Shown here in pieces: positions 12,915 to 24,664 of a stretch of DNA of 64,000 nucleotides. A program made the position numbers and the translations under genes. The DNA is from Distichodus sexfasciatus (Eukaryota > Chordata > Actinopteri > Characiformes > Distichodontidae), in NCBI GenBank assembly GCA_032718565.1, contig JAVGVS010000684.1, positions 80,824-144,823 on the forward strand, in the 5' to 3' direction. Below the pieces are notes generated by a model. The model saw only the letters and a list, made by a program, of their open reading frames with translations, searched no databases and was not told where the DNA came from. The stretch's first letter is position 1. Each line of letters opens with the position of its first letter.

Positions 12915-12951
12915 TTAGTATTAGTATTAGACACTTTAGTACTAATACTAA
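12915..12951. repeat. Perfect 12-bp inverted repeat, 13-nt loop
   Basis: Arms TTAGTATTAGTA (12915-12926) and TACTAATACTAA (12940-12951) are exact complements. The left arm is itself a direct repeat of TTAGTA. Confidence 0.9.
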
Positions 12952-13085
12952 ACTTGTGTTCTGTTTGTGGAACTTTTTTAGTCAGTTTCCGCCAATGAAT
13001 TAATAATATCTGACTGACTGCTGTGAGCAGGTTGCTGTGAGCTATTGAACTAGTTGCTGGAGATTGATCTTGTGATATTTGGTAT

Positions 13086-13109
13086 CACACACACACACAC
13101 ACACACACC
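13086..13109. repeat. (AC)12 microsatellite
   Basis: Pure AC dinucleotide repeat. Confidence 0.97.
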
Positions 13110-13479
13110 CCGGTCTAATGCCATTTCAAAGGGGGAACGAAGGCTCACCATCAAATGCGCCCCCTGGCATCTTCTTCCCACACACCATCACTCTCCTTAT
13201 GAAACCCCGGAGCAGGATTATAAGTGGTAATGATTGATCACCAACCAGTAGATCCTGTACTGATTGTACTGTTCTCCATTATCCAAAGGATTACATACAT
13301 CAAATGATTTTGGGATATCCAGGCTGGAGAAGACGTAACCAAATTACGATGTGGCTCTGTAACATAATACCCCGAGGCAATGCCGCTATACCTCAGTCTT
13401 GTAGCTTTAGGTTTATGACTCTAAAAGAGGAAAACACACATTTTCACACACAATTCACCACTGAAATGCTGGGTTGTAT

Positions 13480-13560
13480 ATTTGAGACCAGGGATTTGAA
13501 TCCCAACATTTTGGCTTTTATATTATAAGACGCTTAAATGTTGTTCCAGGGAGACTGCCC
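13480..13560 (+). mobile_element. SINE family B, degraded fragment
   Basis: GGATTTGAATCCC at 13492 and TGTTCCAGGGAGACTGCCCCT near 13540 match head and core landmarks of family B in the right order. Confidence 0.4.
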
Positions 13561-16500
13561 CTATACATGGCATAAAGCTTGGTTGTCCCTTGGTTTCTGA
13601 AAGTTTCTCTTTTGAATTCCAGAACAGAACAAGTTGTTACAAGTGAATACGAAGTAACTGTAAATGAGGTGCAGGATAAGTCTGTTCTGTCAACAAAACT
13701 CTGCATTTCCACACAGCATTAGGTACACACTGATTTCAATGGGAAGTTGCACCAAACAAAGGGGAGGCAGGAGTGAATTTTCAAGAGATTTTCAGTGCCG
13801 TAAGAACCTTGTGACTGCACTGGAAGATCAGTGGATAATCTCTTTGGCCAGTGGAAAATTCATTGGTAGAGTGGGTGATGAGGATGTGACTGTACCTCCC
13901 AAAAACACCAGCTCTGGTTGTTTTCCAAGCTCCAAACCAAATATTTTACAATAATGTCTTCCATAATATCTTGCCCCACAAGAAAACCTCTATCACTGTT
14001 TGAAGTCATAGCTTACATTGCTTTTAATCATTGATGGCAAACTGATGACAGTTCTAAACCTGTTCAAGTTCCCATCTGTTTCCCCCCAAGCGTATAGTGC
14101 TGAAACAGAACTGCAGGGTTGTGTATGAGCTTTTGCAAAGTAAATGCAGTACAGCCATTTGATGTCTACCTCATACCCTGCTCTGTAGAACCTCTAAATT
14201 ACCAATTTTACGCTTCAACACCAGATTTAATCAGCTACTGGCAGATTTCCTTGTCACCAGAGTTAAAGGAAAAAATCTTTCTCCACACCTCAGCTTGGAG
14301 TGCCTGTTTCATTCAGTTATCTTGATGGACGGTGATGTAACAGCTGAAAATTGTAGTTTATGTGTTTCCAAAGACCAAAAACTGGTGATGCAGGCCTTGG
14401 GGATGCTGGAGAACACAACAGTCAAGAAGTCAATAATGACAGACTAAAACTGCTGGACTGGAGATGAAAGTAAACCATTTTACCCAGTTTAATTTTTAAT
14501 AGTCTTGCCAAGTAAATGTTAGAAAGTAGAGATGTAAACATCAGGCTGAAGCAGTTCATTAAGCAGTCAGCAGGTTTTTGTTCTAGCTGTTAAATTGCCC
14601 GGATGAGAATCAATTGTTAGTCCCAATCTGCAGTGCTAGAGAAAAGCAAACCACCACTCTGAGGGAGAAAGTGAATTTTAACAGTGATGGATTGGTTGCA
14701 ATCTCTTGATCAATTTGATCAATCTTGAAAACTCACTCCATCCACACACCACTCAGCATCCACGACTCCACGGTAGAGACTGTGAATGACAAATGACAAA
14801 TAATCACACACTTTGAAGAGATAGAATTTAACCTTGACTGGAAACACCTTCTACACAAGATCGCTTCCCACCTGATCCCAAAATGAGCAGCGAGTCCTCT
14901 GTTAACTTTGTTTCCTACCATTAACCAAACTCTTAACCCTAAAGTATATTTATACCAATCATGAGTATTATCTGCTATGTCTATATGTGTCTCCAGTTCT
15001 GATTTCCAGTGGGTTGAAACTAACACTTGACAAACAGAAATGCTTTTAAAGCAAGACACAGAAAACAATGCAGAATGCACAAAGATGGGCACTTTAAAGG
15101 CTTCTTTGTTCTTTCTGTAAAGCTTTTAACATTCAACTTCACTGCTACAGCAGCCTCAGCACAAAGCCAATACACAGTCGTGTCCAACGGGTAAAAATAA
15201 CAAAGACCAAGCGGGTTTTGCAGAGCATCGACACACAAACTTGAGAACTTGATATACTGTACTTTTTTGTAATATGCATTTAAAATGCAATTGAATTTTC
15301 TGTGGGAGTGAAGGTTTGCACCGACGCTCTCTTTTTCACAGCAGAATCATTGAAATCATCTCAAGGAATAAGAGAGGATTTAGTTTAATCCATAGTTTAC
15401 CCAGAAAAGGGGATAAAAAATCAATAACCTTTGCAAGGGTTTTCTTTAATAATAATAATAAAAAATACAAGACATTCTGATCTGGCAAAGAGAGAAAGCA
15501 GAACAACGATACTGATGAACATGTGAAGTGTTCCTGACGTAATATTGATTCCAGGCCTCGCCATGAGCCGCACAATTTTGTATATTGGCACAAGTGTGTG
15601 ACTTTGTGATGTAAAGCCACAATTAATTAGATTTCCCAGATGTGTCTGTGTGCTGCAAATGAATTATAGATACATTATAGAGAAATGTACAGTGAACAGA
15701 GGAATAATGCAGCTGCGTCAGTAGAGATGTAGAGCTCTCTCTGGACCTCTCTTCCTCCCCTCTATTTCTGTCTCTTTCTCTCTCTCACTATCACACAGCT
15801 GCAGAGGAGAGAGCTACAACAAACAGTGCTGTATGAAACAGGCCTGCTGCCAACTGTATTTAGATATTTATTTATTTTTTAAAATACATCACACCAGTAT
15901 CGGATCATCTCTCCTCCGTCCTCTGGTGGGGATTAGCGTGGATTAACACTGTACACTGGGATTAGCCTATTCAAGTCCTAAATGAGTTTTTAATAGACCT
16001 TTGCCCTCTTTATCTCGACGCATTAAGTGCACAGATTATGATCAAAATTTCAGTGCTGTGAAATGGGTCAGAGATGCTACAATTGGCTTCACCCCTACAA
16101 ACTTTGTTGTAAAAGGAGGAAAAGTCGTGTTCTATATCAACATTCAGCATGTTGCAAGAGTAAAAAATGTAAAGAGTTTTTGTTCCTGGGCAATCTGAGC
16201 TAATCTTTAGCTTCTTTGGATATTTTTACATCATTGTTTTACAGATATAAAAAAATACAATGACATACGATTGCGTCTAAATAGAAGATATTTGAATCTG
16301 TATACTTTTAAATTCAAGTGAACACTGCTAGGCAAGGCACATTATTCGAGTTTTCATACATAGAGATGATTCAGTGTGCTTTACAGAAATAAATAGAGAA
16401 TAATTAAAGTGAAATAAAAAGAAGTGCCCAAAGAATACAAGACATGCAGTAAAAATAAAGAGATTACAAATATATTACATAATAGTAAATATACATACGA

Positions 16501-16663
16501 CAAATACAAGTACATTTACTGTCTATATTACACATAAATATGACATATAGTAAAATAAAAGAAACTAAATGAAAAGATCTGGTTAGTGGACGGATAGAGG
16601 GGAAGAAATGTGCAGGTTTTAGGCATCGTTTTTAAGCGGACTACAGTTTCAGGGTGAAAATGA
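13561..16663. other. Non-coding stretch, nothing firm recognised
   Basis: Open frames up to 119 codons occur (14733-15092 minus, 13664-13954 plus) but none resembles a known protein or is flanked by good splice sites. The 16360-16560 part is A-rich and resembles the TTTACAGAAATAAAT-type dispersed repeats of fish. Confidence 0.4.
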
Positions 16664-16830
16664 GAAGTGGTAGTAGTGCAGTGGTCTGAGTACCTGGTGA
16701 CCATAATCCGATGAGACCCTTAACCGCAAGTTGCATCATGGAGACCGTTCCTGGACTTAGGAAATGGAAATCACTGTGGATAAAAGTGTCCGATAAATAT
16801 TGTACATTTAAATGTAGTTTCATGGCCTGG
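16664..16830 (+). mobile_element. SINE family B (V-SINE-like)
   Basis: Reads from the head (GTAGTGCAGTGGTCTGAGTAC) to ACCCTTAACCGCAAGTTGC, GGAAATGGAAATCACTGTGG and ATAAAAGTGTCCGATAAAT. The tRNA-like head is diverged. Confidence 0.75.
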
Positions 16831-17045
16831 CCCACGATCCCCTCCTTTACCCTTATTTTTTTCCACTTTCTGTGTCGTTGTCTTGTTTGTCTGGATGTGC
16901 TTCATCTGTGTGTCTCCTGTTTAAACTGTCCTGTTCCCATTATCCTGATGCTGGCCGTAGTTGCATCCTGGCCTGTGTTTGTTCTCCCATGTTCCTCGTT
17001 TGCTCCTTTCTGTTTGGTTGGTTTCTGTTCTGATTTGTACAGTTG
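16831..17045 (+). mobile_element. Pyrimidine-rich dispersed repeat, possible LTR fragment
   Basis: GTTGTCTTGTTTGTCTGGATGTGCTTCATCTG...CCTGTTTAAAC...TGTTCCC aligns with 48535-48610. Composition resembles the LTR-like block at 40030-41125. No termini are defined. Confidence 0.4.
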
Positions 17046-17060
17046 TTAGTGATTATTTAG

Positions 17061-17294
17061 GTGAGTGATTATTTGTCATTGTGAACACAACACAGCACAC
17101 AGTGCACCACAGTGAAATGACCCATCCGTGAAGGAGCAGGGGACAGCTGGTATGGGCAGCACCAAGAGAGCAGTGATTGGGGATGGTACTATGCTCATGG
17201 GTACCTCAGTGGTACCTTTACCGGTCTGGGACTTGAACAGGTAACCTTCCGATCACAGGTACAACTCCCCAACCATTAGTCTACCAACTGTCCC
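17061..17294 (-). mobile_element. SINE family A
   Basis: Tail GTGAGTGATTATTTGTCATTGTGAACACA on the left, CATCCGTGAAGGAGCAG and GGTACCTCAGTGGTACCTTT inside, and the B-box-like complement on the right. Confidence 0.88.
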
Positions 17295-18156
17295 AGGTTT
17301 TTCTCTCCCTGAGTCTTCAAGCAAGAACTCCAACACTGGAAGGGGTGTTTGCAAAGTTGTGCTTTGTGTTTTGTTTCGAACTTGGGCATAATGTATTGAG
17401 AAACGAAAAGAACATTGCAAATGAAGACAAACTAATTCCAATAGAGTTCTAAAAATCCCACCAATGGCCCTCAATCTCCTTTTATCATGTCCTATGAAGC
17501 TCTTCTTCTTATTCTAAATATTATCCCTAATGATTATGATGAACAGCAATATCATTTCCACACAAGAATGCAGTGCTTAGAAGATAACGTCTGACTTCAT
17601 GCCTTACATTTAATAATGCTGAAATGTTTCAGTTAATGATCTGCGTTTGACCTGCTTCATTATAATATACTAATTGAAAGACTCTGTTATACAGAGGATA
17701 CAGAAACAGTCCAACCTCTACTGATAGCACTGGATTTTACGTGCATTATAAGTTAAAGGTATTCAGAGCAGAACAAGCTATAATCTGATCAATCTCTTTC
17801 ATTACGTAGAAGTTGCAAACTGATGACATTCTAAATTAAAAGATTTTTGGACAAAACCTTGCCTTCTCGCATTCTTTAATCTTCTTCTGCTTAATTCTCT
17901 TTTTCTTGCTTAAATTCCATGAGTCATGTCAATTCCACGTCCCCACTTTTGCTTTTTTGCAATCTGATCTCTGTATGCTTGCATGTTAATTGCAACGGGC
18001 CATGGAAGCGTTCCACTCCGCTCTCCGCTCCGAGCCATCGTGAGCCGTGAAACATGGAGACGGTGAGGAGAAGTGACAGAAGCTGTCTCCTCTAATAGCG
18101 CCTGCCTCTCCAGCTTCCCCCTTACGAGGCCAGAGAGGGATCTTTGCAGCCCAAGC

Positions 18157-18192
<36 letters not shown>

Positions 18193-18510
18193 TAATGTGC
18201 TAATGAATATGCCTTGAGAGTCTCACATGATGGGGAAGAGACAGAGAAGGGAGAGAGATGTTACCTAGATAAGAGCTCCCAGAGGCAGCAGTGGAGCAAC
18301 TGGAGCAGCTCGGGGCCAGGAGCACTTGTAAACAGAGTTGACGTGATGTTGTGATTTTTCAGGAGATGGAGCTGAGTTGAGAATTTGAGCTTCCTACTCG
18401 CTTTGTCTTGTAAATGCACACATATACAGGGTGTAGACAGAACCGTGGTCTTAAACAGGTTTGGGTCAGAGGTGATTCACAACAAAGAGAATCTGACTCT
18501 TTTAGCAAAA
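17295..18510. other. Non-coding stretch with (TC)n; possible conserved non-coding DNA
   Basis: No repeat family is seen at 17500-18330 apart from (TC)14 at 18160-18188. The GC-richer block around 18000-18130 sits in otherwise AT-rich DNA. Whether it is conserved cannot be judged here. Confidence 0.35.
18160..18188. repeat. (TC)14 microsatellite
   Basis: Pure CT dinucleotide repeat. Confidence 0.95.
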
Positions 18511-18681
18511 GTAAGTATTTGTCATTGTGAACACAGCACAGCACAGCACGCACTGCACCACAACCAAAAGTGACCTCTGCATTTGACCCATCCGTGATGG
18601 AGCAGTGGGCAGCTTTTGGCGGTGCCCGGGGAGCAGTGCTTGGGGGCGCCACCTTGCTCAGAGATACCTTAACCGGTCCAG
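18511..18681 (-). mobile_element. SINE family A, lacking most of the tRNA-like head
   Basis: TATTTGTCATTGTGAACACAGCACAGC...GACCCATCCGTGATGGAGCAGTGGGCAGC...GGGAGCAGTGCTTGGGG...ACCGGTCCAG. It stops before the B-box region. Confidence 0.85.
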
Positions 18682-20486
18682 TTTTTGTTTAGTGGAGCTC
18701 ATAGACCTTTTTTAACATAAAGGGTATAATATGGGAGGCTGTACTAATATGTTTGCATAATTGTATGTTTTCCGTTCTTTAATATGTAACTGTGTGGTTT
18801 AGTAGAGTAGGATGCCAGAACATTTGATTCCTGTCACACTCTTGCTTTACTGTGCTGTAATGATTTTTTCCCCTCTACTACTCTGGCCAGAAGCCTCTCA
18901 GCCATAAAAAGGTCTTACACTGTATTAACATGCCAGACCACAACAGTAAGACTCTCTTCTTCTGGTCATCAGCTCTCAGTCCGTACTGAATCTTTATCAA
19001 TCCCTTGCTATGCCGCAGCTCTATGAATCTGAGTCCCGTGAGAAGCTCGTGGGTTTCCAATATTTTGAATAATGTGCACTAGTAAATAACCTGTGTATAA
19101 TCCATAGAAACATCTCCTGAGGCAGAGACGTACTAATTACACTCAGCGATTTTCAGTAGAGTCTGTGCAGCACAGAAGAAAAAATAACACAAAGTGCAAT
19201 ATTTCTGTGCCTTCCTGTTGTAAGATTCCAAACTCAAAAAATGAGGATTCTGCCATAACTTGGTTGTCATTGCAGATGGTTTAAGATGTTAACAAGTCCC
19301 ATATTCCCAGATTTTGACATCTGATTTTCTGTAGCATTGTGGACTTAAAGTCAGTTAAGCTGCCCATAATTAAAGATAATGCAAAGTAAGTAAGTCACAT
19401 GCATTGAAACTGTTTCCTGTGTGAACTGGGCACTAGGCCACTCACTTAGAATGCTGTGCCTTATGCATTTATTGATACAGGATTACAGTCAAATGTGTAC
19501 GCCAAGAAAAGTGTTGAGTGTAAGCGCATTATTGAAGCAGTTCAATCTTCCATGCTGAGGAACCAGGCTTATGGTGGCAGGAAACTCATTCACAAATATA
19601 GTTTGTTGTGAGCTACCACATGCTAACTGGCTAATGTTCAGGCTTTAGATGCTGGATATCGCTCAGGGTTAGGGTTATCATCAAGAGCTGCCTTGGCAAA
19701 GGCTTTGTTTGGTTCCAAAAACGCAGATTAACAGGAACAAAAGGAAAATGAGTCTCCACGAATCAACTTAACCTGGTGAGCAGCCTAAACCAGCTTTTTG
19801 GACCAAACTGTTTATTAAGGATAATCTGTGTATGTGGCAGTGAAAGATTTGCTTTTCTGCTTCCACATAAAAGCTATTTTAGCACAAATGTCTAAAAATC
19901 TTAAAGCTGTCTCTCAAGAAAAAATGCAAGGTGGCTTACACGCTGAAACGTTGCTCAGAAATGACTGGAGGGACTTGACAAAGTTTTCCAAGGTCTTAAC
20001 TTGGCCTCCAACATCCTAGATATGAATCTGACATCACTCTGGCAAGTGAAAAACAAGTTTAATCCTTGTAGGCTCCACCCCAACACTTACAGGACTGCAA
20101 GGCTCGGCTGCTAACATTTTAATGTTTGATAACAGGAGCGACACTTGAGAGGTCTCGTCAGGTCCAGACCTTGACAGGACAGAGCTGTATTGACAGCACA
20201 GTACACACCCAGACCAAAATCATCCCCCCTGCTGACTGTTTCACCACATGAAGTATCATTTTAACAACCTTCCCATTCAGCTGGATAATAAATACATTAT
20301 GAGATAGCATATGCTAGCAGGTTTAGCAAGTGCAGAACTTCAGTGCTCCCCCAGTGACCATCTTAGAGTGTGAGTGTGCAAATATTCTAAAACATGTTCA
20401 ATCCATGCAAACCAGATGGAAAACACCTGTGCTCATTCTAAGCCTTTCCATTTTGCACTTAGCCATGTTGTATTAAAGTTTTACTT
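18682..20486. other. Non-coding stretch, nothing recognised
   Basis: No gene or clear repeat recognised. Confidence 0.4.
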
Positions 20487-20660
20487 CTTCCTTTAGACTC
20501 ACTTATCCAGAGTAACTTTCATTTGCTAATCAGAGGAACAGTGTCACTGAAGCAACTTGGGCTTAAGGGTCTTGCTCAGGGCCTTAGTGGGGGATACAGC
20601 TAATATTTGAACCCATTAGCTCTTAGTCCAGAGACAGGCACCTTAAGACACGACCACCAA
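20487..20660 (-). mobile_element. SINE family B (V-SINE-like)
   Basis: CTTATCCAGAGTAACTTTCATTTGC...GCAACTTGGGCTTAAGGGTCTTGCTCAGG...ATTTGAACCCATTAGCTCTTAGTCC. The tRNA-like head is on the right. Confidence 0.85.
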
Positions 20661-20696
20661 GAACACACAAGTCTCATCTTGTCCTGAAATTATGAA

Positions 20697-20830
20697 TTGC
20701 TGCAGTTGCAAAGTCAAATCAAAGTAAACTTCATCAACTGTCAGCTCAGCTATATACAAGCATTCAGAGAGACAAGACAACATGACTCCAGTTTTACAGA
20801 GTATAAAGACGAAATAAGGCAAATACAATG
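20697..20830 (-). mobile_element. LINE 3' tail, ACTTTG-repeat family
   Basis: The complement ends in TTGATGAAGTTTACTTTGATTTGACTT, matching the tails at 22657 and 55235. Only the 3' end is recognisable. Confidence 0.6.
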
Positions 20831-21096
20831 AGCAATATACAAGTATATTTTTAAAAATATTAACTGTAAACTAGAGGTAGAAAAGAGATTGTAGCGGCAG
20901 TTCAATATGAACAATTCTTGACAAACGATCTAAGAAATAATAACAGTTCTGTTGTAAAGTCTGAGGTAGCTATGTGAGGAATTCAATAACATGCAAATGT
21001 CATAACAGCGGTCAAATGCACTAACAACAGTTTACTGGTGTTGAAGAAACTACTTTTAAATGGAAGCTTTTTGAGCTACTTATTAAGGTGAATTTA

Positions 21097-21260
21097 AGTG
21101 AGTGATTATTTGTCATTGTGAACACAACACAGCACATAGTGCACCACAATGATATGTGACCTCTGCAGTTGACCCATCCGTAAAGGAGCAGCAGGCGGCT
21201 CTGGCAGTGGTTGGGGACAGTACCTATGAGACATGAACCAGCAAGCTTTAGATCACACCC
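21097..21260 (-). mobile_element. SINE family A, partly deleted
   Basis: AGTGAGTGATTATTTGTCATTGTGAACACAACACAGCACATAGTGCACC...CATCCGTAAAGGAGCAGCAGG...GGACAGTACC, then ACATGAACC...TAGATCAC. The middle is shortened. Confidence 0.82.
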
Positions 21261-21671
21261 CTCATTAAACACTTGGCAAAGTAACTTCCTCAAAGTAGAC
21301 TTACATGGGATTTGAACCAACAATCTCACAATCTCAGTATTTAGGGTCAGTTCTCTGACCATTGCACCGCCAGAGCTCTTTATGATTATGACTAAGCTCC
21401 AGCCAAGCTACTGGTTTAATATAGTCGTTAACTACACTACAAGCTAAAGAGTAAAAGCAGCAATTTCTTAGCCATGCATTGCTGCTTCCCTCTTCGCCAG
21501 CGTGGACTCCATCTTGCAGCTGCCAAGAGTATGTTTGTAAAGACCCAAGTGTGTGCCACGTGGTCATGGTAGCCTGTCAGATGCCACTGCTATGAATTCA
21601 ACACCACTCAGAAACACCTAGAAGATACTAGAAAATACTCGAGAAAAATCATTTTGATCTTATTTGTAAAA

Positions 21672-21940
21672 ACAAGCCACAGTGGCACAGTTGGTAGTGT
21701 AATAGTTTGGGCATTTGCCCCCCTTACCAGAAGGTTGCTGGGTCAAATCCCAGACCGGTAAAGGTACCACTGAGGTACTCATGAGCAAGGTACCATCCCC
21801 AAGCACTGCTCCTTGAGTGCTGCTCATGTCAGCTGCCCACTGCTCCTTCATGGATGAGTCAAATGCAGAGGTCACATTTGGTTGTGGTGCACCGTGTGCT
21901 GTGCTGTGGTGTGTTCACAAAGAGAAATAATCACTAACTT
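21672..21940 (+). mobile_element. SINE family A, best preserved copy
   Basis: Begins with an A-box-like TGGCACAGTTGG at 21683 and a B-box-like GGGTCAAATCCC at 21740, spaced as in a tRNA. GGTAAAGGTACCACTGAGGTACTCATGAGCAAGGTACC and the tail TGTTCACAAAGAGAAATAATCACT follow. These are internal RNA polymerase III promoter elements of a tRNA-derived SINE. Confidence 0.9.
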
Positions 21941-22393
21941 TCACTAAAAGTAGCTTAATACTGATAATCCACTGAAAATACTGTAAGCTGTTGAGTTAGT
22001 ACTGTGCTAATTTTAGAATGCAAAACAAATGCATGTTCATTGCTTAGGAACAAATGTGATCTTAATCTCTAGCCACACCTTTGTAAAGCCTGGGAATGAG
22101 ATCATCTCATGGCACTGACTCAGTTGTGAAGAAAGAGGATCATGGTTTTGTTGCTGCAGCAGGACAGTGTGTGAGAATGCGATATGTGTGTAGTATTGCA
22201 TCTGTCACGCAGGGCAGTGAGATTTATTATGTTATGATTATGTTTGCATGTTTGCACATACACTGAACATTGTACGTACAAATAGTCTGGATATAGTATT
22301 TTTCATATTATAACTCTACCTCTTGCACGTCAATGCAAATGTCAATTTCCACCTGTAAGGTAATACTGCATCCTGACTTTTCTCAACTCTACC
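21941..22393. other. Non-coding stretch, nothing recognised
   Basis: No gene recognised. It runs into a LINE tail. Confidence 0.4.
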
Positions 22394-22657
22394 TCTATTT
22401 CTATTTCTATTTCTAGTTTCAAATTATATTTAAAACGTCCTTGTCTAGTTTAAAATGTATATTGTTTAATGTATATTTTGTGTTTTTACTTATTTATTGT
22501 TTATTCCATGTGCCTATTTGTGCCACTGCCTGTTTGTTCTCTGTTCTGTTGTTCTTTGTTCTCTGCACTGAGATAACCTGGAGCCACGTCGTGTCGACTC
22601 TCTGTGTACCTGTACAGTATATAGCAGAGATAACAATAAAGTTTACTTTGACTTTGA
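22394..22657 (+). mobile_element. LINE 3' UTR and tail, ACTTTG-repeat family
   Basis: GGAGCCACGTCGTGTCGAC...AACAATAAAGTTTACTTTGACTTTGACTT matches 54880-55235. It starts with a short (TTTCTA)n run. No reverse-transcriptase text precedes it. Confidence 0.7.
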
Positions 22658-22823
22658 CTTATTTATATATAACCAACAGATGGTGTGTATCATGAGAGCC
22701 ACTATGGAGGCTGTTACAGACATGGAAAGAGTTCTATTTATTTTCATGTTTCTGAATTACTGATGTAAGTGAGACACTGATAAATGGAGGATCTTTTACA
22801 AGTTAATTTCCTTACTGAAATGA

Positions 22824-23003
22824 ATGGACTCGAACACTCAGATCTGGCCCAAGTTACATATCTCCTCCACCAACAGGGAGGATTTGGCAAAGTACAAAAT
22901 TGTGAATGAAAAGCAGTTCTTGTGGAACCATGAGTTCTACACCAAGGAAGATGTTTTCCATGTTCACATTGTGCTGGATCCTTGTGTTTGTAGGCAGGCG
23001 TAA
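22824..23003 (+). CDS. Small open frame, 59 codons, unassigned
   Basis: ATG at 22824 to TAA at 23001. The predicted peptide contains KYKIVNEKQFLWNHEFYTK and EDVFHVHIVLDPC. Its composition (mixed charged, aromatic, few Cys or Ser runs) looks more protein-like than the other short frames around it. I do not recognise a family, and there is a stop immediately upstream. It may be a chance frame, a relic exon or part of an unrecognised transposon. Confidence 0.15.
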   Translation: MDSNTQIWPKLHISSTNREDLAKYKIVNEKQFLWNHEFYTKEDVFHVHIVLDPCVCRQA

Positions 23004-23569
23004 CACTGTGAATCTGAGAAAATAAAAAAGTACTTTTTGCTATGACGCAAGCATCTAGAATCTTTGCAAGCAACCTGAATCATTTATTACTGCCCCCTGC
23101 TCCCACAATGTCTGTTATTTGGACAGGATTATGGCTATGGTTTACAGATGGACACACAGATGGACTGACCTATGAGGCTGCTTCGTGTTGGTTGTAAAAC
23201 AAGTCGGTTGCTATGAATATGGAAGAAATGTTTCAAATTTGTATTGGGAACACTGCAGGACAAAAGTAGATTCATTGAATTGCTTTATCTTGTTCTTTTG
23301 TGGTTTCCTGAGTCTTGCAGCATTTATTTTATTTCTGTCAGTCTTTACAATTCAGATAAGAAACGCCGTGCCGCGTGGTGAGTCTCATAGGTTCAGATCA
23401 GTTCAGTTCTCGTGCATTCTCATGGTCAAATTCTTCAAGAAATGTCTCATTTCTCATCTCACACCCAAATCTTTCTAGCTCTTTGACCAAGTGATTTTGG
23501 TCACAAAGATTCATACATTCATAGTAACTTTATGCTACACGTGCATAAAGTCTAAAAGCAAGCAGCTTA
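23004..23569. other. Non-coding stretch, nothing recognised
   Basis: No coding similarity seen. Confidence 0.4.
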
Positions 23570-23762
23570 AAGTAATTGGGTTGCTCTAAATTGGCCCAAT
23601 AAGTTAAGAATGTGTGTGTGTTTATGCGAGTGTGTGCCCTGCGGTGTGTTGGCAGCCATCCATAGATGGTCCCTGCCCCGTGCCCAATGTCCCATGATAG
23701 GCTCCGGTAATCCCTGTGACACCAGTAGGGATTAAGCAGTTCAGATAATGAATGAATGAATT
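23570..23762 (+). mobile_element. Mermaid-like SINE (family C), 3' part
   Basis: TTGCTCTAAATTGGCCC...GTGTGTGCCCTGCGGTGTGTTGGCAGCC...CCCATGATAGGCTCCGGTAATCC and tail GATAATGAATGAATGAATT. This is the widespread fish repeat I know from Mermaid-type elements. It pairs with the minus copy at 24335. Confidence 0.75.
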
Positions 23763-23794
23763 TTATTAAGGGCACCTAAGATCTCGATGTGATC

Positions 23795-24230
23795 ATGGAT
23801 TATCTTTGTTTCAGTGACCACGTCTATTACAGTTCTCTCCTCACTGGAATTGCCAAAAAGACTATTAGACAGCTGCCACTTATTCAAAATTCTGCTGCTG
23901 GAATTCTCATAAAAACCAAACAGAATAAGCCCTATACTCCTCTGCATTACCTTCCACTTACAGAATTTAAATAAGTTTCTTACCCATTGTTTACAGGTTA
24001 CTGAATAGTTTGATTCCTCAACATATTATATAAACCATGGTAAATCTCCTCCATCTGCAGGAACTGTGGTGAGCTGAAACTAAACAAGGTGACCATTATG
24101 CTCCATAAATTTGAATTCCCATCCCTGAAATCCAGCACATCTTGGCGGCTGTAACTTGCAGCACTTTTATTTAGGTGATTGGTATGAAAGCCTTGTATCA
24201 AGCAGAGTGTTCATCAGTGATGCAGAAATG
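23795..24230 (+). pseudogene. LINE reverse-transcriptase 3' remnant
   Basis: The frame at 23789-23974 reads VYYSSLLTGIAKKTIRQLPL, then IQNSAAGILIKTK and LHYLPLTEFK. This matches the region after the catalytic domain of non-LTR retrotransposons (typically LLTGLP, LIQNSAARLL, LHWLPV). The frame then breaks by stops at and after 23972. No catalytic YADD box remains. Confidence 0.7.
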
Positions 24231-24334
24231 GCAAGGGCTATATAAAGACTTTAACTAGGTTAGGGTTAGGGTTAACAGGTTGGAATATTTTTATTGGGTG
24301 GAGCTCATTTATCCAGAATTGCTTAAGAATCTTT

Positions 24335-24664
24335 AATAATATTTATTCATTCATTATCTGAACCTCTTCATTCCTATCGGGGTCAAAGAGGGGATCGAAG
24401 CCTATCCCAGGAATTACGGGTGCAAGGCAGGGACCAACCCTGGGCACACACACAATCACACATTCACACCTCACAGGGGCCAAGTAAGAGTCGCTAATTA
24501 ACCTATAGTGCATGATTTTGGACTGTGGGAGGAAACCGGAGCACCTGGATGGACACGAGGAGAGCATGCAAACTTCACACAGAATGACCCTACGACTGAC
24601 CCAGGGATCGAACCCAGGACCTTCTCACTGTGAGGCCGCAGCGTTAACCACTGCTCCACTATGC
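24335..24664 (-). mobile_element. Mermaid-like SINE (family C), near full length
   Basis: Left tail TTCATTCATTATCTG, then ATTTTGGACTGTGGGAGGAAACCGGAG, GAGAGCATGCAAACTTCACACAGAA and a tRNA-like ATCGAACCCAGGACC close to the right end. The orientation is minus, with the tRNA-derived head at the right. Confidence 0.85.

Larger units (their letters stand above)
11777..13479. other. Non-coding stretch with AC microsatellite and a small perfect inverted repeat
   Basis: A GA-rich tract lies at 12018-12060, an inverted repeat at 12915-12951 and an AC repeat at 13086-13109. No gene is seen. Confidence 0.5.

Noticed and set aside
24257..24276. Possible interstitial telomere repeat (GTTAGGGTTAGGGTTA)
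   Set aside because: Only about two and a half units. Such short runs also occur singly at 19667, 26424 and 51553 and are expected by chance.
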